This document shows positions 47,230 through 56,454 of a stretch of 64,000 nucleotides of DNA, piece after piece. The notes beneath the pieces are model-generated. The model was not told the DNA's origin. It saw only the letters and a program-made list of their open reading frames with translations, and searched no databases. The translations under genes were made by a program, and so were the position numbers. Numbering within the stretch: position 1 is the stretch's first letter; the number at the start of each line of letters is the position of its first letter. Source of the DNA: Kitasatospora sp. MMS16-BH015 (GTDB taxonomy: Bacteria > Actinomycetota > Actinomycetes > Streptomycetales > Streptomycetaceae); contig NZ_CP025394.1 of the NCBI RefSeq assembly GCF_002943525.1, positions 1,860,001 to 1,924,000 on the forward strand. The letters are read 5' to 3'.

Positions 47230-50200
47230 CGCGCCTTCTCCTCCTCCGCCACCGCTGCACCGACCACCGTCACCAACTCGCCCGCCCGGCCAGGGCCGAG
47301 CTGGCGCACGAAGGAATCCACCCCCGCCGTCCGGCTCAACCAGCGCTCTCCCGTGCGGCCCCGGGACTTCCGCCAGGGGCCCCAGGCGATCGAGGAGACC
47401 CTGCAGTGCGGGTGGTCCGCCCGCCAGGCGCAGGCGAAGCGGTCCAGCGCCTCGTTGGCGAGGGCCTGGTCGATCGCCCGGCCGCTGCCGTCGGGCCCGG
47501 CGGCCGAGCTGAAGAGGACCAGCTCCCGCAACCGCTCGTGCTCCAACACGTCGAGCAGCTGCACCAACCCGGCCAGTCGGGCATCCACCACCCGCGCGGC
47601 CCCTCGCACCGTCCGCCCTGCCGACGGGCCGGCCGAGGGTGCCCCGGCACCGTGCACCAGGCCGGTGATCCGCCCCGCGTAGGGTTCGAGCACGGCCCGG
47701 ACGGCCTCCGCGTCCGCGAGGTCCACCGCCAGGTACTCCGCCCGCACGCCCGACTCGGCCAGCCGGGCGAGCGTCGCATGGATCTCGGCCAGCGCGGCGA
47801 GTTCGGCCGCCTGCCGGTCCAGCCGCCGCTGCGCCGCCGGGGCCTCGACCTCCCGACCGGCCCGCCGCAGTCGCTCCGCCAGCCCGGCCCTGAGCTCCGC
47901 CTCTCCCGCCAAGCCGAGGGCCCAGTCCGGGAGTTCGGTCAGCGGGGTGCGCCCGATCAGCACCAGCCCGCACCCGGCCTGCTCGGCCAGCCGCTGCACG
48001 CACCAGGAGGTGATCCCCCGCGCCCCGCCGGTCACCAGCAGCAGGTCCTCGGGTCCCAACTCCCGCACCGGACCGGCCGCCAAGGCCTGATCCGGCGCCG
48101 ACTCCAGCCGCACCACCCGTCGGCCCGCCGGCCCGTGGGCGACCTCCGTCACCCCGGGGTCCTCGTCCTCGATCTCGGCCAGGAACAGCTCACCGAGCCC
48201 CTCCGCCGCCAGCTCCGGCGCGAAATCCACGGCCCGGCTGAACAGCCAAGGCTCCTCCCGGGCCAGCGTCTTGGCCAGGCCGCCCAGCCCGCCGGCCAGC
48301 GCCGCCGGCCACCGCCCGTGCGAACCGGCCAGCCCGAGCGCCCCGTCCAGATCGGTCACCGTGACGAACCCGGCCCGCTGCTCCGCCCCGGCCCAGCTCC
48401 GCAGCGGCGCCATCGCCTGCTCGGCCACCAGCACCGAGTGCCGCAGCCTGGCCACCACCCGCTGCGGATCAGCCAGCGTCTCATGCCCGGCCGTCAACAC
48501 GCAGAGTCCGAACTCGCCTACCCCACCCAGTACTTCGGCCAGCGCCGACTCACTCCAGTCGGCGAGCACCGCCGCCTTCCCCCGCGCCACCGTCCCGGGC
48601 ACCCCGACACTGGTCACCGCGAACCCGGCGTACCGCAGTGCTGCCCGGCAGAGCCGCGCCAACCGACTGTCGTCGTCCAACAGCAGCGCCGCCGGCCGCT
48701 CCCCGTACGCCTCCCGCCACCGCACCGCCGCCCCCTGCTCCCGCAGCACCGGATGCCACCGCTCGGCCGCCCCGCCCGGTTCCGGCTCGCCCCCAGCCTC
48801 CGACTCCCCCGCCCCGCCAGGCTCACCCGCACCGCCCGCCGGCCCCACCACCACGCCGACAGCCCGGCCCGCCTCCGGCTCACCCCCATCCGGCTCGCGC
48901 CCGGCCCACTCGCGCCCGACCGCCTCGCCCTCCCCGGAGTCACCCCCGACCGCCTCGCCCTCCGCCCACTCGTCAGCGGCGACCGCCTCGGACGGCCCCG
49001 CTCCCCCCTCCCGGCTCCCCCAGCCCACGCCGGCCCCGTGGCTCTCCACCCGGCCCTCGTAACCCTTGCCCTTCCCCGCGTCCCACCAGGCCGACAGCCC
49101 CACGGCCGAGTCCCCCTCGCCCGCCGCCCGCAGCGCCGCACCGGGCAGCCCGAGCAGCGCCGAGAAGACCTCCGCCGCCCGCGCGTGCGCCTCGCTCAGC
49201 GCCAGGCTGTGCCGCTGCAGGGCCTCCGCCCCGGCCCGCCGCGCGGGTTCGGGGCTGGCCAGCAGACCGCCGAGTGCGCGGGCGGTCTCCAACTGCGTGG
49301 TCAGGAAGCGGTGGTGCAACTCCAGGTGGGCCGCCACGGCCTCCGCCATCCTCCCCCCGCCCGCGACGGCCCCGCCCTTCACCTCCGGGCCCGGCGCACC
49401 CGACTCCTCCGCCTCGATCAGCACTCCACCCACGACCTCTCCCTCTCCCGTTCCACCCAAGCTCTCCGCCGCCGCCGGCGCGTACGTCCGGGACGGGTCC
49501 GGCACCGTCACCCGCACCCCGAGCACGGCCAACCGCACCACTGCCGCCCGGATCCCGGTCGCCGCGTCCGCGCCCGGCCCCGGATCCACCGCCACGTACT
49601 CCGCTGCCCCGCCCAGCGCCCGCCGGACCACCTCACCGATCCCCGCCCCCGGCCCGAACCCGACGAACACCCGAGGCCCGTCGGCCGCCAACTCACGCAA
49701 GCGGTCGACGAGTTCGTCCTGCTGCTCAGCCGGAGCGGACGCCCGCGCCCGCTGGCAGCGCTGCCCGGGCAGCCGTCGCGCCCCGCCGCCACCCGGCCCG
49801 TCCGGGCCGGCGGCCACCAGCCCCATCAGCGCCTCGTCCTCGAAGCCCCCAGCCGCGCCTAGTGCCGTCAACTCCCCGACCCCCCAACCGAGTACGGCCA
49901 CTGGCCGCAACCCAGCCCCGGCCAGCACCCGGTACTGCCCGAGGGCCAAGGCGGCCACCGCCGGTGCGGCCACCCCGGGCCGCCGCAGACGGGCCGCCGC
50001 CACGGCCGGCACCGTGCCACCCACCGGGAAGACCGCCTGCGCCAGGGACGGTTCGTCATCAGCGGAAGCAGCGGCACAGTTGGCGGCGTCGAAGGCCGCC
50101 CGCACGGCGGGGAAGGCCATCGCGGCCGACCGGCCCATGTCGGGGTACCGGCCGTCCTCCGCGCCGAACAGTGCGACCACCTCGGTCTCCGCCGCGAGCC

Positions 50201-51557
50201 CCCGCCTCCGGTAGTGGATGCCCTCGGGGTGCTGCCAACTCTCCGCCTCCGGCCGGGCGTCCAGCTCGGCAGCGGCCAACCGCCGCAGCCGCCCGGCCAC
50301 TTCCGGATCCTCGGCCACGAACCCCAGCCGGGCGTGCCCCACCGGCACCGCGCCCCCGACCGGCGGCGCCCCGCTCGCCAGCAGCGACCAGAGCGCGTCC
50401 GGATCCGGCGCGTGCCAGAACCAGGCCTCCGCCGTCGCGTGCCCGGCCACCTCCGGGGCCGCCCCGCCCCACTCCTCCAGCACCGCGTGGTGCAGCTCCC
50501 CGCCGAGGCCAAGCGCCGAGACCCCGGCCCGCCGCACGGGTCGGCGCGGATCGCGGATCCAGGGCCGCGCCTCGGTGTTGAGGTAGAGCGGCCGCCCGGG
50601 GCCGGGAGCCAGGGCCTCGATCGGGCGCTCGACGCCGCCCGTCGGCGGCAGCAGCCGGTGGTGCAGCGCGAGCACCGCCTTGATCAGCCCGGCTGCCCCG
50701 GCCGCCGCCCCCAGGTGCCCGACCAGCGACTTCACACTGCCGACCGCCGACCGCTCCCGCTCGCCGCCACCCCCGAAGCACTCGACCAGCAGGGCGGCCT
50801 CGGCGGCATCCTCCGCCGGGCAGCCACTCCCGTGCGCCTCGACCAACTCCACGCTCTCCGGGGGCAGTTCACAGGAGTCGTACACCCCCCTCGGCCCCCC
50901 ACCCCCGACCCCCCGCAGCACCGCGTACACCCGGTCGCCGTCCCGCTCCGCGTCCGCCAGCCGCTTGAGCACCAGCAACCCGATGCCCTCGCCGGACACC
51001 GCACCCTCCGCATCCCGGTCGAACGGCCGCACCAGGCGGCCGCGACCGACCGCACCCTCGGCCGACCCCGGGTCCCCCAGCGAGCACCCCCCGGCCAGCA
51101 TCAAGTCGACTCGCCCAGCCAGGAGTTCACCGACGGCCTTGGCCAGCGCGACCATCGCCCCCGCCGCCCCGGCCGTCACCTCGCGGCAGACCGCCCCCAG
51201 CCCGAGCCGGTCGGCCAGCCACCAGACCGGCGAAGCCCCGCCGCCCCCGCCGAGCACCACCCCGGCCCGCACCGGCACCGGGCAGCCCGCGTCCGCCAGC
51301 GCCGCCCGGGCCACCGCCAACCCGGCCGCCCGCACCCGGGCAGCGCCGTCCGCACCGCCGCCCTCCCAACCTGCGTCTTCTCCGGGTAGGTTGACAGGCA
51401 TCCCGACCGACCCTCGGCCCGCCACCACCTGCGCCCAGTACGCCCCGAGGTCGGCGGCCCCGGGGAACGCCCCGGCCAGACCGACCACGGCCACCACGGC
51501 CGGCTGCGGCGCCACCGCACCGGAGTCGCTCGTCGGCTTGCTCTGCGGATTCTGCAC
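47226..51557 (-). CDS. PfaA-like KS-AT-KR protein with all three catalytic sites apparently lost
   Basis: A 1443-residue protein laid out like the PUFA-synthase subunit PfaA without ACPs. The KS domain (about 18-400) has VEAHGSG, GSVKSLVGHLGAAAG and PPTGG, but the nucleophile position reads TAGAAGA rather than TACSSS. The AT domain (about 490-680) has GWGVGE instead of GHSxGE. A linker rich in Gly/Glu (about 840-950) leads to the KR region: the structural half (FVTVTDLDGALGLAG, GGLGGLAKTLAREEPW) and the NADPH half (LLVTGGARGITS), with FSSAAG but Gln in place of Tyr (IDQALANEALD) and Arg in place of the usual Lys (DARLAGL). The frame is fully open with normal codon bias, suggesting it is maintained. 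The GTG start follows GGAGAGG. A structural or regulatory role is possible. Confidence 0.82.
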   Translation of the reverse strand: MQNPQSKPTSDSGAVAPQPAVVAVVGLAGAFPGAADLGAYWAQVVAGRGSVGMPVNLPGEDAGWEGGGADGAARVRAAGLAVARAALADAGCPVPVRAGVVLGGGGGASPVWWLADRLGLGAVCREVTAGAAGAMVALAKAVGELLAGRVDLMLAGGCSLGDPGSAEGAVGRGRLVRPFDRDAEGAVSGEGIGLLVLKRLADAERDGDRVYAVLRGVGGGGPRGVYDSCELPPESVELVEAHGSGCPAEDAAEAALLVECFGGGGERERSAVGSVKSLVGHLGAAAGAAGLIKAVLALHHRLLPPTGGVERPIEALAPGPGRPLYLNTEARPWIRDPRRPVRRAGVSALGLGGELHHAVLEEWGGAAPEVAGHATAEAWFWHAPDPDALWSLLASGAPPVGGAVPVGHARLGFVAEDPEVAGRLRRLAAAELDARPEAESWQHPEGIHYRRRGLAAETEVVALFGAEDGRYPDMGRSAAMAFPAVRAAFDAANCAAASADDEPSLAQAVFPVGGTVPAVAAARLRRPGVAAPAVAALALGQYRVLAGAGLRPVAVLGWGVGELTALGAAGGFEDEALMGLVAAGPDGPGGGGARRLPGQRCQRARASAPAEQQDELVDRLRELAADGPRVFVGFGPGAGIGEVVRRALGGAAEYVAVDPGPGADAATGIRAAVVRLAVLGVRVTVPDPSRTYAPAAAESLGGTGEGEVVGGVLIEAEESGAPGPEVKGGAVAGGGRMAEAVAAHLELHHRFLTTQLETARALGGLLASPEPARRAGAEALQRHSLALSEAHARAAEVFSALLGLPGAALRAAGEGDSAVGLSAWWDAGKGKGYEGRVESHGAGVGWGSREGGAGPSEAVAADEWAEGEAVGGDSGEGEAVGREWAGREPDGGEPEAGRAVGVVVGPAGGAGEPGGAGESEAGGEPEPGGAAERWHPVLREQGAAVRWREAYGERPAALLLDDDSRLARLCRAALRYAGFAVTSVGVPGTVARGKAAVLADWSESALAEVLGGVGEFGLCVLTAGHETLADPQRVVARLRHSVLVAEQAMAPLRSWAGAEQRAGFVTVTDLDGALGLAGSHGRWPAALAGGLGGLAKTLAREEPWLFSRAVDFAPELAAEGLGELFLAEIEDEDPGVTEVAHGPAGRRVVRLESAPDQALAAGPVRELGPEDLLLVTGGARGITSWCVQRLAEQAGCGLVLIGRTPLTELPDWALGLAGEAELRAGLAERLRRAGREVEAPAAQRRLDRQAAELAALAEIHATLARLAESGVRAEYLAVDLADAEAVRAVLEPYAGRITGLVHGAGAPSAGPSAGRTVRGAARVVDARLAGLVQLLDVLEHERLRELVLFSSAAGPDGSGRAIDQALANEALDRFACAWRADHPHCRVSSIAWGPWRKSRGRTGERWLSRTAGVDSFVRQLGPGRAGELVTVVGAAVAEEEKAR

Positions 51558-51738
51558 GGGCTGCCTCTCCGGCGGGGACGGTGGACGTGAGCCCCAACCA
51601 CCGCCCCCACCCCCAGGTCACCACCAGCCACCCGCACGGCGGGTACCAAATGGTCCGTCCAGCAGACAGCGCGTACGAATCGTCCGCCCGGACGGTCCAG
51701 TGCCGCGCACCGCGCCGCGCGGCGTCCCGGCCCAGCCC

Positions 51739-52485
51739 TCAGCCGCCGCAGAGCTGGAGCATGGTCTTCTTGTCGGCGGGCTGCACGGGCAGCTTGTACT
51801 TCAGCGAGACCTGGGCGAACCGGACGGCGTACGAGCAGCGCACCGCCTCGTTGGCGGGCAGCCAGGTGGACGGGCCGGAGTCACCCTTGGAGGCGTTCTG
51901 CGAGCCGTCGGCGGGGATCAGGTTGAGCGGGTCGTTGGCGATCTGCACCCGCTTGGCCTTGTCCCAGGTGGCGGCGCCCATCTGCCAGTCGTAGGAGAGC
52001 GGCATCACGTGGTCGATCTGGATCTTCGTGGCCTGCTGCTTGGTCCACTGCACGGTCTTGCCGGTGTAGGGGTCGTAGATCGACATCCCGGTCACCACGC
52101 AGCTGGAACCCTCCTTGTGCTCCAGCCGCTTGCCGTCGCGGGCGAGCAGGTCGTCCCGGGTGTCGCAGTTGTTGCGGGCCAGCGCCACGCCGTCGGCGGT
52201 GTCCGTCCAGGCGGGGCCGAACTGGTCGCGGTCGTAGCCGGCCCTCGGGCCGGGGTCGGCGGTCTTCACCTTGGCGATCAGCTCCCGGGCGGCCTTCCGG
52301 TCCGCGTCCGAGGTGAGCGGCGCCAACCCCGGCTTGGTGCCGTCCGGGTTGTCCAGCGGGCTGGCGCCGAGCTCGGCGGGCGGCGGCGCCGCGTCCTGCG
52401 AGGTCTTGGCACTGCTGCACCCGGCGAGCACCGGAGCGGCGAGCAGCAGGACGGCAACGGGCAGGGCGGTACGGCGCAGGCGCAC
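51739..52485 (-). CDS. Secreted HNH-family (DUF1524) nuclease-like lipoprotein
   Basis: A 248-residue lipoprotein with a lipobox (PVLAGCSS, Cys about 22). The mature part has the His-Asn-His-type block QIDHVMPLSYDWQMGA, then NDPLNLIPADGSQNASKGDSGPSTWLP, which is the DUF1524/GmrSD C-terminal nuclease motif used by many secreted actinobacterial HNH endonucleases. Two cysteine pairs (NNCDTR/SSCVV; VRCSY/LQLCGG) may form disulfides. GTG 52485 is preferred, with GAGGGA before it. The upstream 181-base gap to the PfaA-like gene shows no gene. Confidence 0.85.
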   Translation of the reverse strand: MRLRRTALPVAVLLLAAPVLAGCSSAKTSQDAAPPPAELGASPLDNPDGTKPGLAPLTSDADRKAARELIAKVKTADPGPRAGYDRDQFGPAWTDTADGVALARNNCDTRDDLLARDGKRLEHKEGSSCVVTGMSIYDPYTGKTVQWTKQQATKIQIDHVMPLSYDWQMGAATWDKAKRVQIANDPLNLIPADGSQNASKGDSGPSTWLPANEAVRCSYAVRFAQVSLKYKLPVQPADKKTMLQLCGG

Positions 52486-52592
52486 GGAATCAATCCCTCG
52501 AAGGTGTGACAGCTGACGGCCCACCAGCAGACCAGTCGGCCCACACCGGGTCAAGTCACCACAACGAGGACACCCCTAGCGCAGGTGCACCG

Positions 52593-53603
52593 TCAGCCGC
52601 CGATCGCCGACATCGGCCGGTCCGGCTGGACGAAGTCCGCCGAGCCGATGTCATGGCCGGGGCCCTTGCGGGCGATGGTGGCCCGCCAGGCCCGCTCGAT
52701 CTCGGCGTCGTCCGCGCCGCCGCGCAGCAGCGCCCGCAGGTCCGACTCGGTGGTGGCGAACAGGCAGTTGCGCAGCTGGCCGTCGGCGGTCAGCCGGACG
52801 CGGTCGCAGCCGCCGCAGAACGGCCGGGTGACGGAGGCGATCACGCCGACCACGGTGTCGGTGCCGGCGATCCGCCACTCCTCGGCCGGGGCGTTGCCGT
52901 GCCGGCCGACCGGCACCAGCTCCCAGCGGGCGCCGAGCACGGCGAGGATCTCGTCGGCGGTGATCATCTTGGTCCGGTCCCAGGCCCCCTGCGCGTCCAG
53001 CGGCATCGACTCGATGAACCGCATCCGGTACCCGTGCCCGGCGGCGAACTCGACCAGGTCGAGCAGCTCGTCCTCGTTGACCCCGCGCACCGGCACGGCG
53101 TTGACCTTCACCGGGGCCAGCCCGGCGGCCTGCGCGGCGGCCAGGCCGGCGAAGACGTCGGCGATCCGGTCCCGCCGGGTGATCGCGGCGTACCGCTCGG
53201 GGCGCAGGGTGTCCAGGCTGACGTTGACCCGGTGCAGCCCGGCCTCCTTGAGGGCGAGGGCCTGCCGGGCCAGGCCGATCCCGTTGGTGGTGAGCGATAG
53301 CTCGGGGCCGATCTCGGTGAGGCGGGCCACCAGGCCGGGCAGGCCACGCCGCAGCAGCGGCTCGCCGCCGGTCAGCCGGATCGAGGTGATGCCGAGCCGC
53401 CGGACGGCGATCCGGACCAGCCGGACGATCTCCTCGTCGGTCAGCACGTCCGGCTTGGGCAGCCAGTCCAGGCCCTCGGCGGGCATGCAGTAGGTGCACC
53501 GCAGGTTGCAGCGGTCGGTGAGCGACACCCGCAGGTCGGTGTGGACCCGGCCGAAGCGGTCGACCAGCGGTGCGGGTGCGGGGTCCAGGTGCCAGGTGTC
53601 CAT
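52593..53603 (-). CDS. moaA: GTP 3',8-cyclase (molybdenum cofactor biosynthesis)
   Basis: A 336-residue radical SAM enzyme that makes 3',8-cH2GTP, the first step of molybdopterin synthesis. The SAM cluster is CNLRCTYCMP, then the GGEPLLRRG block, and the C-terminal [4Fe-4S] ligands are in GGCDRVRLTADGQLRNCLF. It ends in the usual GG (MSAIGG). ATG 53603 (MDTWHLDPAPAPLVDRFGR) suits family N-termini; the frame extends upstream without coding character. It is divergent from a MobA-like gene 130 bases away. Confidence 0.94.
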   Translation of the reverse strand: MDTWHLDPAPAPLVDRFGRVHTDLRVSLTDRCNLRCTYCMPAEGLDWLPKPDVLTDEEIVRLVRIAVRRLGITSIRLTGGEPLLRRGLPGLVARLTEIGPELSLTTNGIGLARQALALKEAGLHRVNVSLDTLRPERYAAITRRDRIADVFAGLAAAQAAGLAPVKVNAVPVRGVNEDELLDLVEFAAGHGYRMRFIESMPLDAQGAWDRTKMITADEILAVLGARWELVPVGRHGNAPAEEWRIAGTDTVVGVIASVTRPFCGGCDRVRLTADGQLRNCLFATTESDLRALLRGGADDAEIERAWRATIARKGPGHDIGSADFVQPDRPMSAIGG

Positions 53604-53733
53604 CGCCCCAGTGAAGAGCCCGCCACCCGGAATCTCCAGCGGCGGATGCCCCGGCGACCCGCCCCGACCTGCGGCAACGGCTTGGACGATCATCCAACTA
53701 CCGCCCCCACCCCAAGCCCACCAGACTGGCCCC

Positions 53734-54351
53734 ATGGCAGCCACCCCCTCCTCTCCCGTCCCGGCCCTGATCCTCGCGGCGGGCGGCGGCCGCCGCCTCG
53801 GCGGACGGCCCAAGGCGCTGCTGCCCTACCGGGGTCGGCCGCTGGTCGAGCATGCGGTGGGGGTGGCCCGGGCGGGCGGCTGCGCCGAGCCGGTGGTGGT
53901 GCTGGGCGCGGCGGCCGAGCAGGTCCGGGCCACCGCCCGGCTGGACGGCTGCCGGCTGGCGGAGAACCCCGACTGGGAGTCCGGCATGGGCTCCTCCCTC
54001 CGCGCCGGCCTGGCCGCCCTCCCGCCGGAGGCGCCGGCCGTCCTCGTCCTGCTGGTCGACACCCCGGGCGTCACCCCGGCGGCCGTCTCCCGCCTGCTCG
54101 CCGCCCACGCGGCCGGCGCCGGCCTGGCCGCCGCCGCCTACGCCGGCCGCCGCGGCCACCCCGTCCTGATCGCCGCCCACCACTTCGCCGAGACCCTCGC
54201 CACCGCCCGGGGCGACGTCGGCGCCCGCGCCCTGCTCGCCGCCCACGCCGAGGAGCTCACCCTGGTCGAATGCGGCGACATCGCCACCCCGGACGACCTC
54301 GACACCCCCGAAGACCTCGCCCGCTGGACGGCCCGGAGCCACCTCGACTGA
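53734..54351 (+). CDS. MobA-like nucleotidyltransferase (MocA-type)
   Basis: A 205-residue NTP-transferase-fold enzyme. The NTP loop is ALILAAGGGRRLGGRPKALLPYRGRPLV, with the metal-binding Asp in LLVDTPGV and a substrate block AAYAGRRGHPVLI. It matches the MobA/MocA-like group that adds CMP or GMP to molybdenum cofactor (for xanthine-dehydrogenase-type enzymes) or cofactor precursors. Its divergent pairing with moaA agrees. CTP versus GTP use cannot be told. Confidence 0.85.
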   Translation: MAATPSSPVPALILAAGGGRRLGGRPKALLPYRGRPLVEHAVGVARAGGCAEPVVVLGAAAEQVRATARLDGCRLAENPDWESGMGSSLRAGLAALPPEAPAVLVLLVDTPGVTPAAVSRLLAAHAAGAGLAAAAYAGRRGHPVLIAAHHFAETLATARGDVGARALLAAHAEELTLVECGDIATPDDLDTPEDLARWTARSHLD

Positions 54352-54520
54352 ACGCAGGACACCCGGATCCGGCCAGCGGAGGAGGGTTTCCCGCCGGACG
54401 GCGGGGGTGCCCCTGAACTGTCCCTGAGGTCTTGGGGCAATCGGGCCCGGCCCCGGCGGCGATCGGGGACGATGGGCGGGAAAGCCACCCGACCCGACCC
54501 CCGAACGGACGGTGTGCGTG

Positions 54521-55465
54521 ATGCCCGGCCTGCCGCTACCCGACGACTTCGGCGACGCCGACCGGTACGAGGCGGCCCGGTACGCCGACCCCGACCAGCC
54601 GGGCGCCGCACCGCCCGGAGCAGCACCGCCCGCCGGCACGCCGCAGGTCGGCGACCGGTACGGCACCCTCGACCGGTACGGCGCCGACGGCGGCCAGCCC
54701 GCCGGGGTGAGCGCGATCCGCTGCCCGGCCTGCCGCCGCGAGCACCTGTACGAGCCTCCCAGCCTGCCCTGCCCGTGCGGGGCGAGGCTGCGGGTGCCGC
54801 TGCTGCGCGGCGGGGTGCCGGTGCAGGTGCGGTTCCGCTCCTGGGAGGACTCCTGGCTGAGCATGCGCTGCCCGCACTGCGGCCGGGGCGACCAGTGGCC
54901 GCAGCCCGAGTTCACCTGCAACTGCGGCGCCACCGTCCGGCTCCCGGTCGACCGCGCGACCCGCGCGCAGAGCACCGGCCCGCTCGGCCTCCCCGCCACC
55001 CCCCGGGCGCCGCTGCCCTTCGGCGGCCACCCGACGGCCGAGCCCGCCTACCGGGTGCCGCCGCAGGGCGAGGCCCGCCCGCCCTTCCGCCCGCACCCGG
55101 TCCGCACCGCCGAGGACGCGGTGCTCACCGCCGCCCGCTACCTGCGCTGGCTCGGGTTCGAGGACCTCGAACTGACGGACGACCAACCGGGGCGCGCGGC
55201 CATGCTGTTGGGCGGTCGGATGGTCGCCCAGGTCGACCCGGGCCCGGGCCAGGCGGACGTGAAGACCATCGAGTGCCTCTGGCTGCAGACCCTGCACGCG
55301 GAGGAGATCGCCGCCGCGCTGTTCGCCGTCGGCGGCTTCTCCCACCAGGCCGCCGTGCGCGGCGAACAGCTGCTGGTGGCCCTGTTCCACCTGGACTCCG
55401 CCGGGCTGCCGCAGCCCGCCAACGGGGCCGCCGAGGCACTCACCGAGACCGGTTGGACCTCCTGA
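54521..55465 (+). CDS. Zinc-ribbon protein with Mrr-like C-terminal domain
   Basis: A 314-residue protein of unknown role. The middle has two zinc ribbons: CPAC...PCPCG (about residues 68-86) and CPHCG...CNCG (about 114-138). The C-terminal domain (about 205-300) follows the Mrr/restriction-endonuclease-like order: AARYLRWLGFEDLELTD, AMLLGGRMVAQVDPG, TLHAEEIAAALFAVGGFSHQAAVRGEQLLVALFHLDSAGL. However, the usual D...QxK residues are altered (QVD for QxK), so nuclease activity is doubtful. Asp/Tyr/Ala-rich repeats (DRYEAARYADPD) fill the N-terminus. ATG 54521 or GTG 54512; neither has a strong site. Confidence 0.6.
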   Translation: MPGLPLPDDFGDADRYEAARYADPDQPGAAPPGAAPPAGTPQVGDRYGTLDRYGADGGQPAGVSAIRCPACRREHLYEPPSLPCPCGARLRVPLLRGGVPVQVRFRSWEDSWLSMRCPHCGRGDQWPQPEFTCNCGATVRLPVDRATRAQSTGPLGLPATPRAPLPFGGHPTAEPAYRVPPQGEARPPFRPHPVRTAEDAVLTAARYLRWLGFEDLELTDDQPGRAAMLLGGRMVAQVDPGPGQADVKTIECLWLQTLHAEEIAAALFAVGGFSHQAAVRGEQLLVALFHLDSAGLPQPANGAAEALTETGWTS

Positions 55466-55578
55466 AACTCCGTCCCCATTCACCTCGGCGTCACCTGAAA
55501 CCTGTGCGACACGCCGAAGAATCTGCCGCTCGTGATCTGGTGCACAAGCTCACCCCCGTGTTGAATTGCCGCCACGGT

Positions 55579-55595
55579 GGCAGCCTCGGGCTGCC
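55579..55595. other. Hairpin in the leader of the TPR gene
   Basis: GGCAGCCTCGGGCTGCC forms a 7-bp stem with a 3-base loop, about 35 bases before the TTG start. It may be an attenuator or terminator of the upstream gene; nothing more can be said. Confidence 0.35.
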
Positions 55596-55628
55596 GCCAT
55601 GCCGGGCACCGCACACAAGGAGGTGGCG

Positions 55629-56438
55629 TTGTCGGAGCACCGTACGGCCTCGGGGGGAGAGGCGGAGGCGGTCTGGCGGCTGAGGTCGCGGGGCTGCTGG
55701 CAGGAGGCCGCCGAGTTACTCCGCCCGAGTGCCGAGACAGATCCGGAAGCGGCCCTCTGCCGGGCCGAACTCCTCATCGAACAGTGCCTGTTCACCGCCG
55801 GCCACTGGCAACAGGCCGAGGACGCGCTCCGGCTGGCCGAGGCCGGGGTGACCGGCACCGCGCAGCGCGCGGCGGCCTCCTGCGCCCGGGGGTTCCTCGC
55901 CTACCTGGCCAGCGTGCTCGGCCGCCGCGACCGGCTGGACGAGGCCCAGGCCGCCCTCGGCCGGACCTCCGCACTGCTGCCGCCGAACGCGCCCGGCCGG
56001 CCGCTGCTCGACTTCCGCCGGGGCCTGGTCGCCGAGAACCTGCTGCACGATCCGCAGGCCGCCCGGATGGCCTACCACCGGGCGCACGAGGGGGCGGTCG
56101 AACACGGCGACGCACTGCTCAGCTCGTACACCTGGCGGCACCTCGCCACCCTCGCCCTGGCGGCCGGCGACCAGGAGCGGGCCCGGGAGGGCTTCCGGGC
56201 CTCGCTGCGGCTGCGCGAGGAGCTCGGCTTCACCGTCGGGGTGGCGCCCGCGCTGGCCGCGCTGGCCGAGGTCTCCGAACCGGAGGAGGCGGCGCGCCTC
56301 CGAGCCGAGGCGGCCCGGCTGGTGCAGGCTCTCGGGGGCGTACCGGTCTGGCTCTCCCGGGGCTCGGGCGCCGTGCCCGGGCCGGGGGCTCCCCCGGACG
56401 GCCGCATGCGGCAGGACGCGGGCGGCACCGTCGGCTAA
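55629..56438 (+). CDS. TPR-repeat protein with a TTA codon
   Basis: A 269-residue all-helical protein with several tetratricopeptide-like helix pairs (e.g. CRAELLIEQCLFTAGHWQQAEDALRLAEAG; ARGFLAYLASVLGRRDRLDEAQAALGRTSALL; HLATLALAAGDQERAREGFRASLRLREELGF). No catalytic residues are evident, so a scaffold role is likely. The TTG start has a perfect AAGGAGG five bases before it. Codon 30 is TTA (55716-55718), one of only two in-frame TTA codons seen in this window, suggesting bldA control. The stop overlaps the iron box of the next gene. Confidence 0.75.
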   Translation: MSEHRTASGGEAEAVWRLRSRGCWQEAAELLRPSAETDPEAALCRAELLIEQCLFTAGHWQQAEDALRLAEAGVTGTAQRAAASCARGFLAYLASVLGRRDRLDEAQAALGRTSALLPPNAPGRPLLDFRRGLVAENLLHDPQAARMAYHRAHEGAVEHGDALLSSYTWRHLATLALAAGDQERAREGFRASLRLREELGFTVGVAPALAALAEVSEPEEAARLRAEAARLVQALGGVPVWLSRGSGAVPGPGAPPDGRMRQDAGGTVG

Positions 56439-56454
56439 GGTGAGGCTAACCTGC
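56436..56454. promoter_or_regulatory. Iron box (DmdR/IdeR operator)
   Basis: TAAGGTGAGGCTAACCTGC matches the actinobacterial iron box TTAGGTTAGGCTAACCTAA at 15 of 19 bases and keeps the AGGCTAACCT core. It begins on the stop codon of the TPR gene and lies 115 bases before the FhuF-like gene. Confidence 0.65.

Noticed and set aside
44870-47260. 796-codon minus-strand open frame opposite the glycosyltransferase
   Set aside because: It is a shadow of the plus-strand GT39 gene; low-complexity translation only.
48638-50581. Long plus-strand proline/arginine-rich frame opposite the PfaA-like gene
   Set aside because: Its composition is that of an antisense frame and no start or ribosome site supports it.
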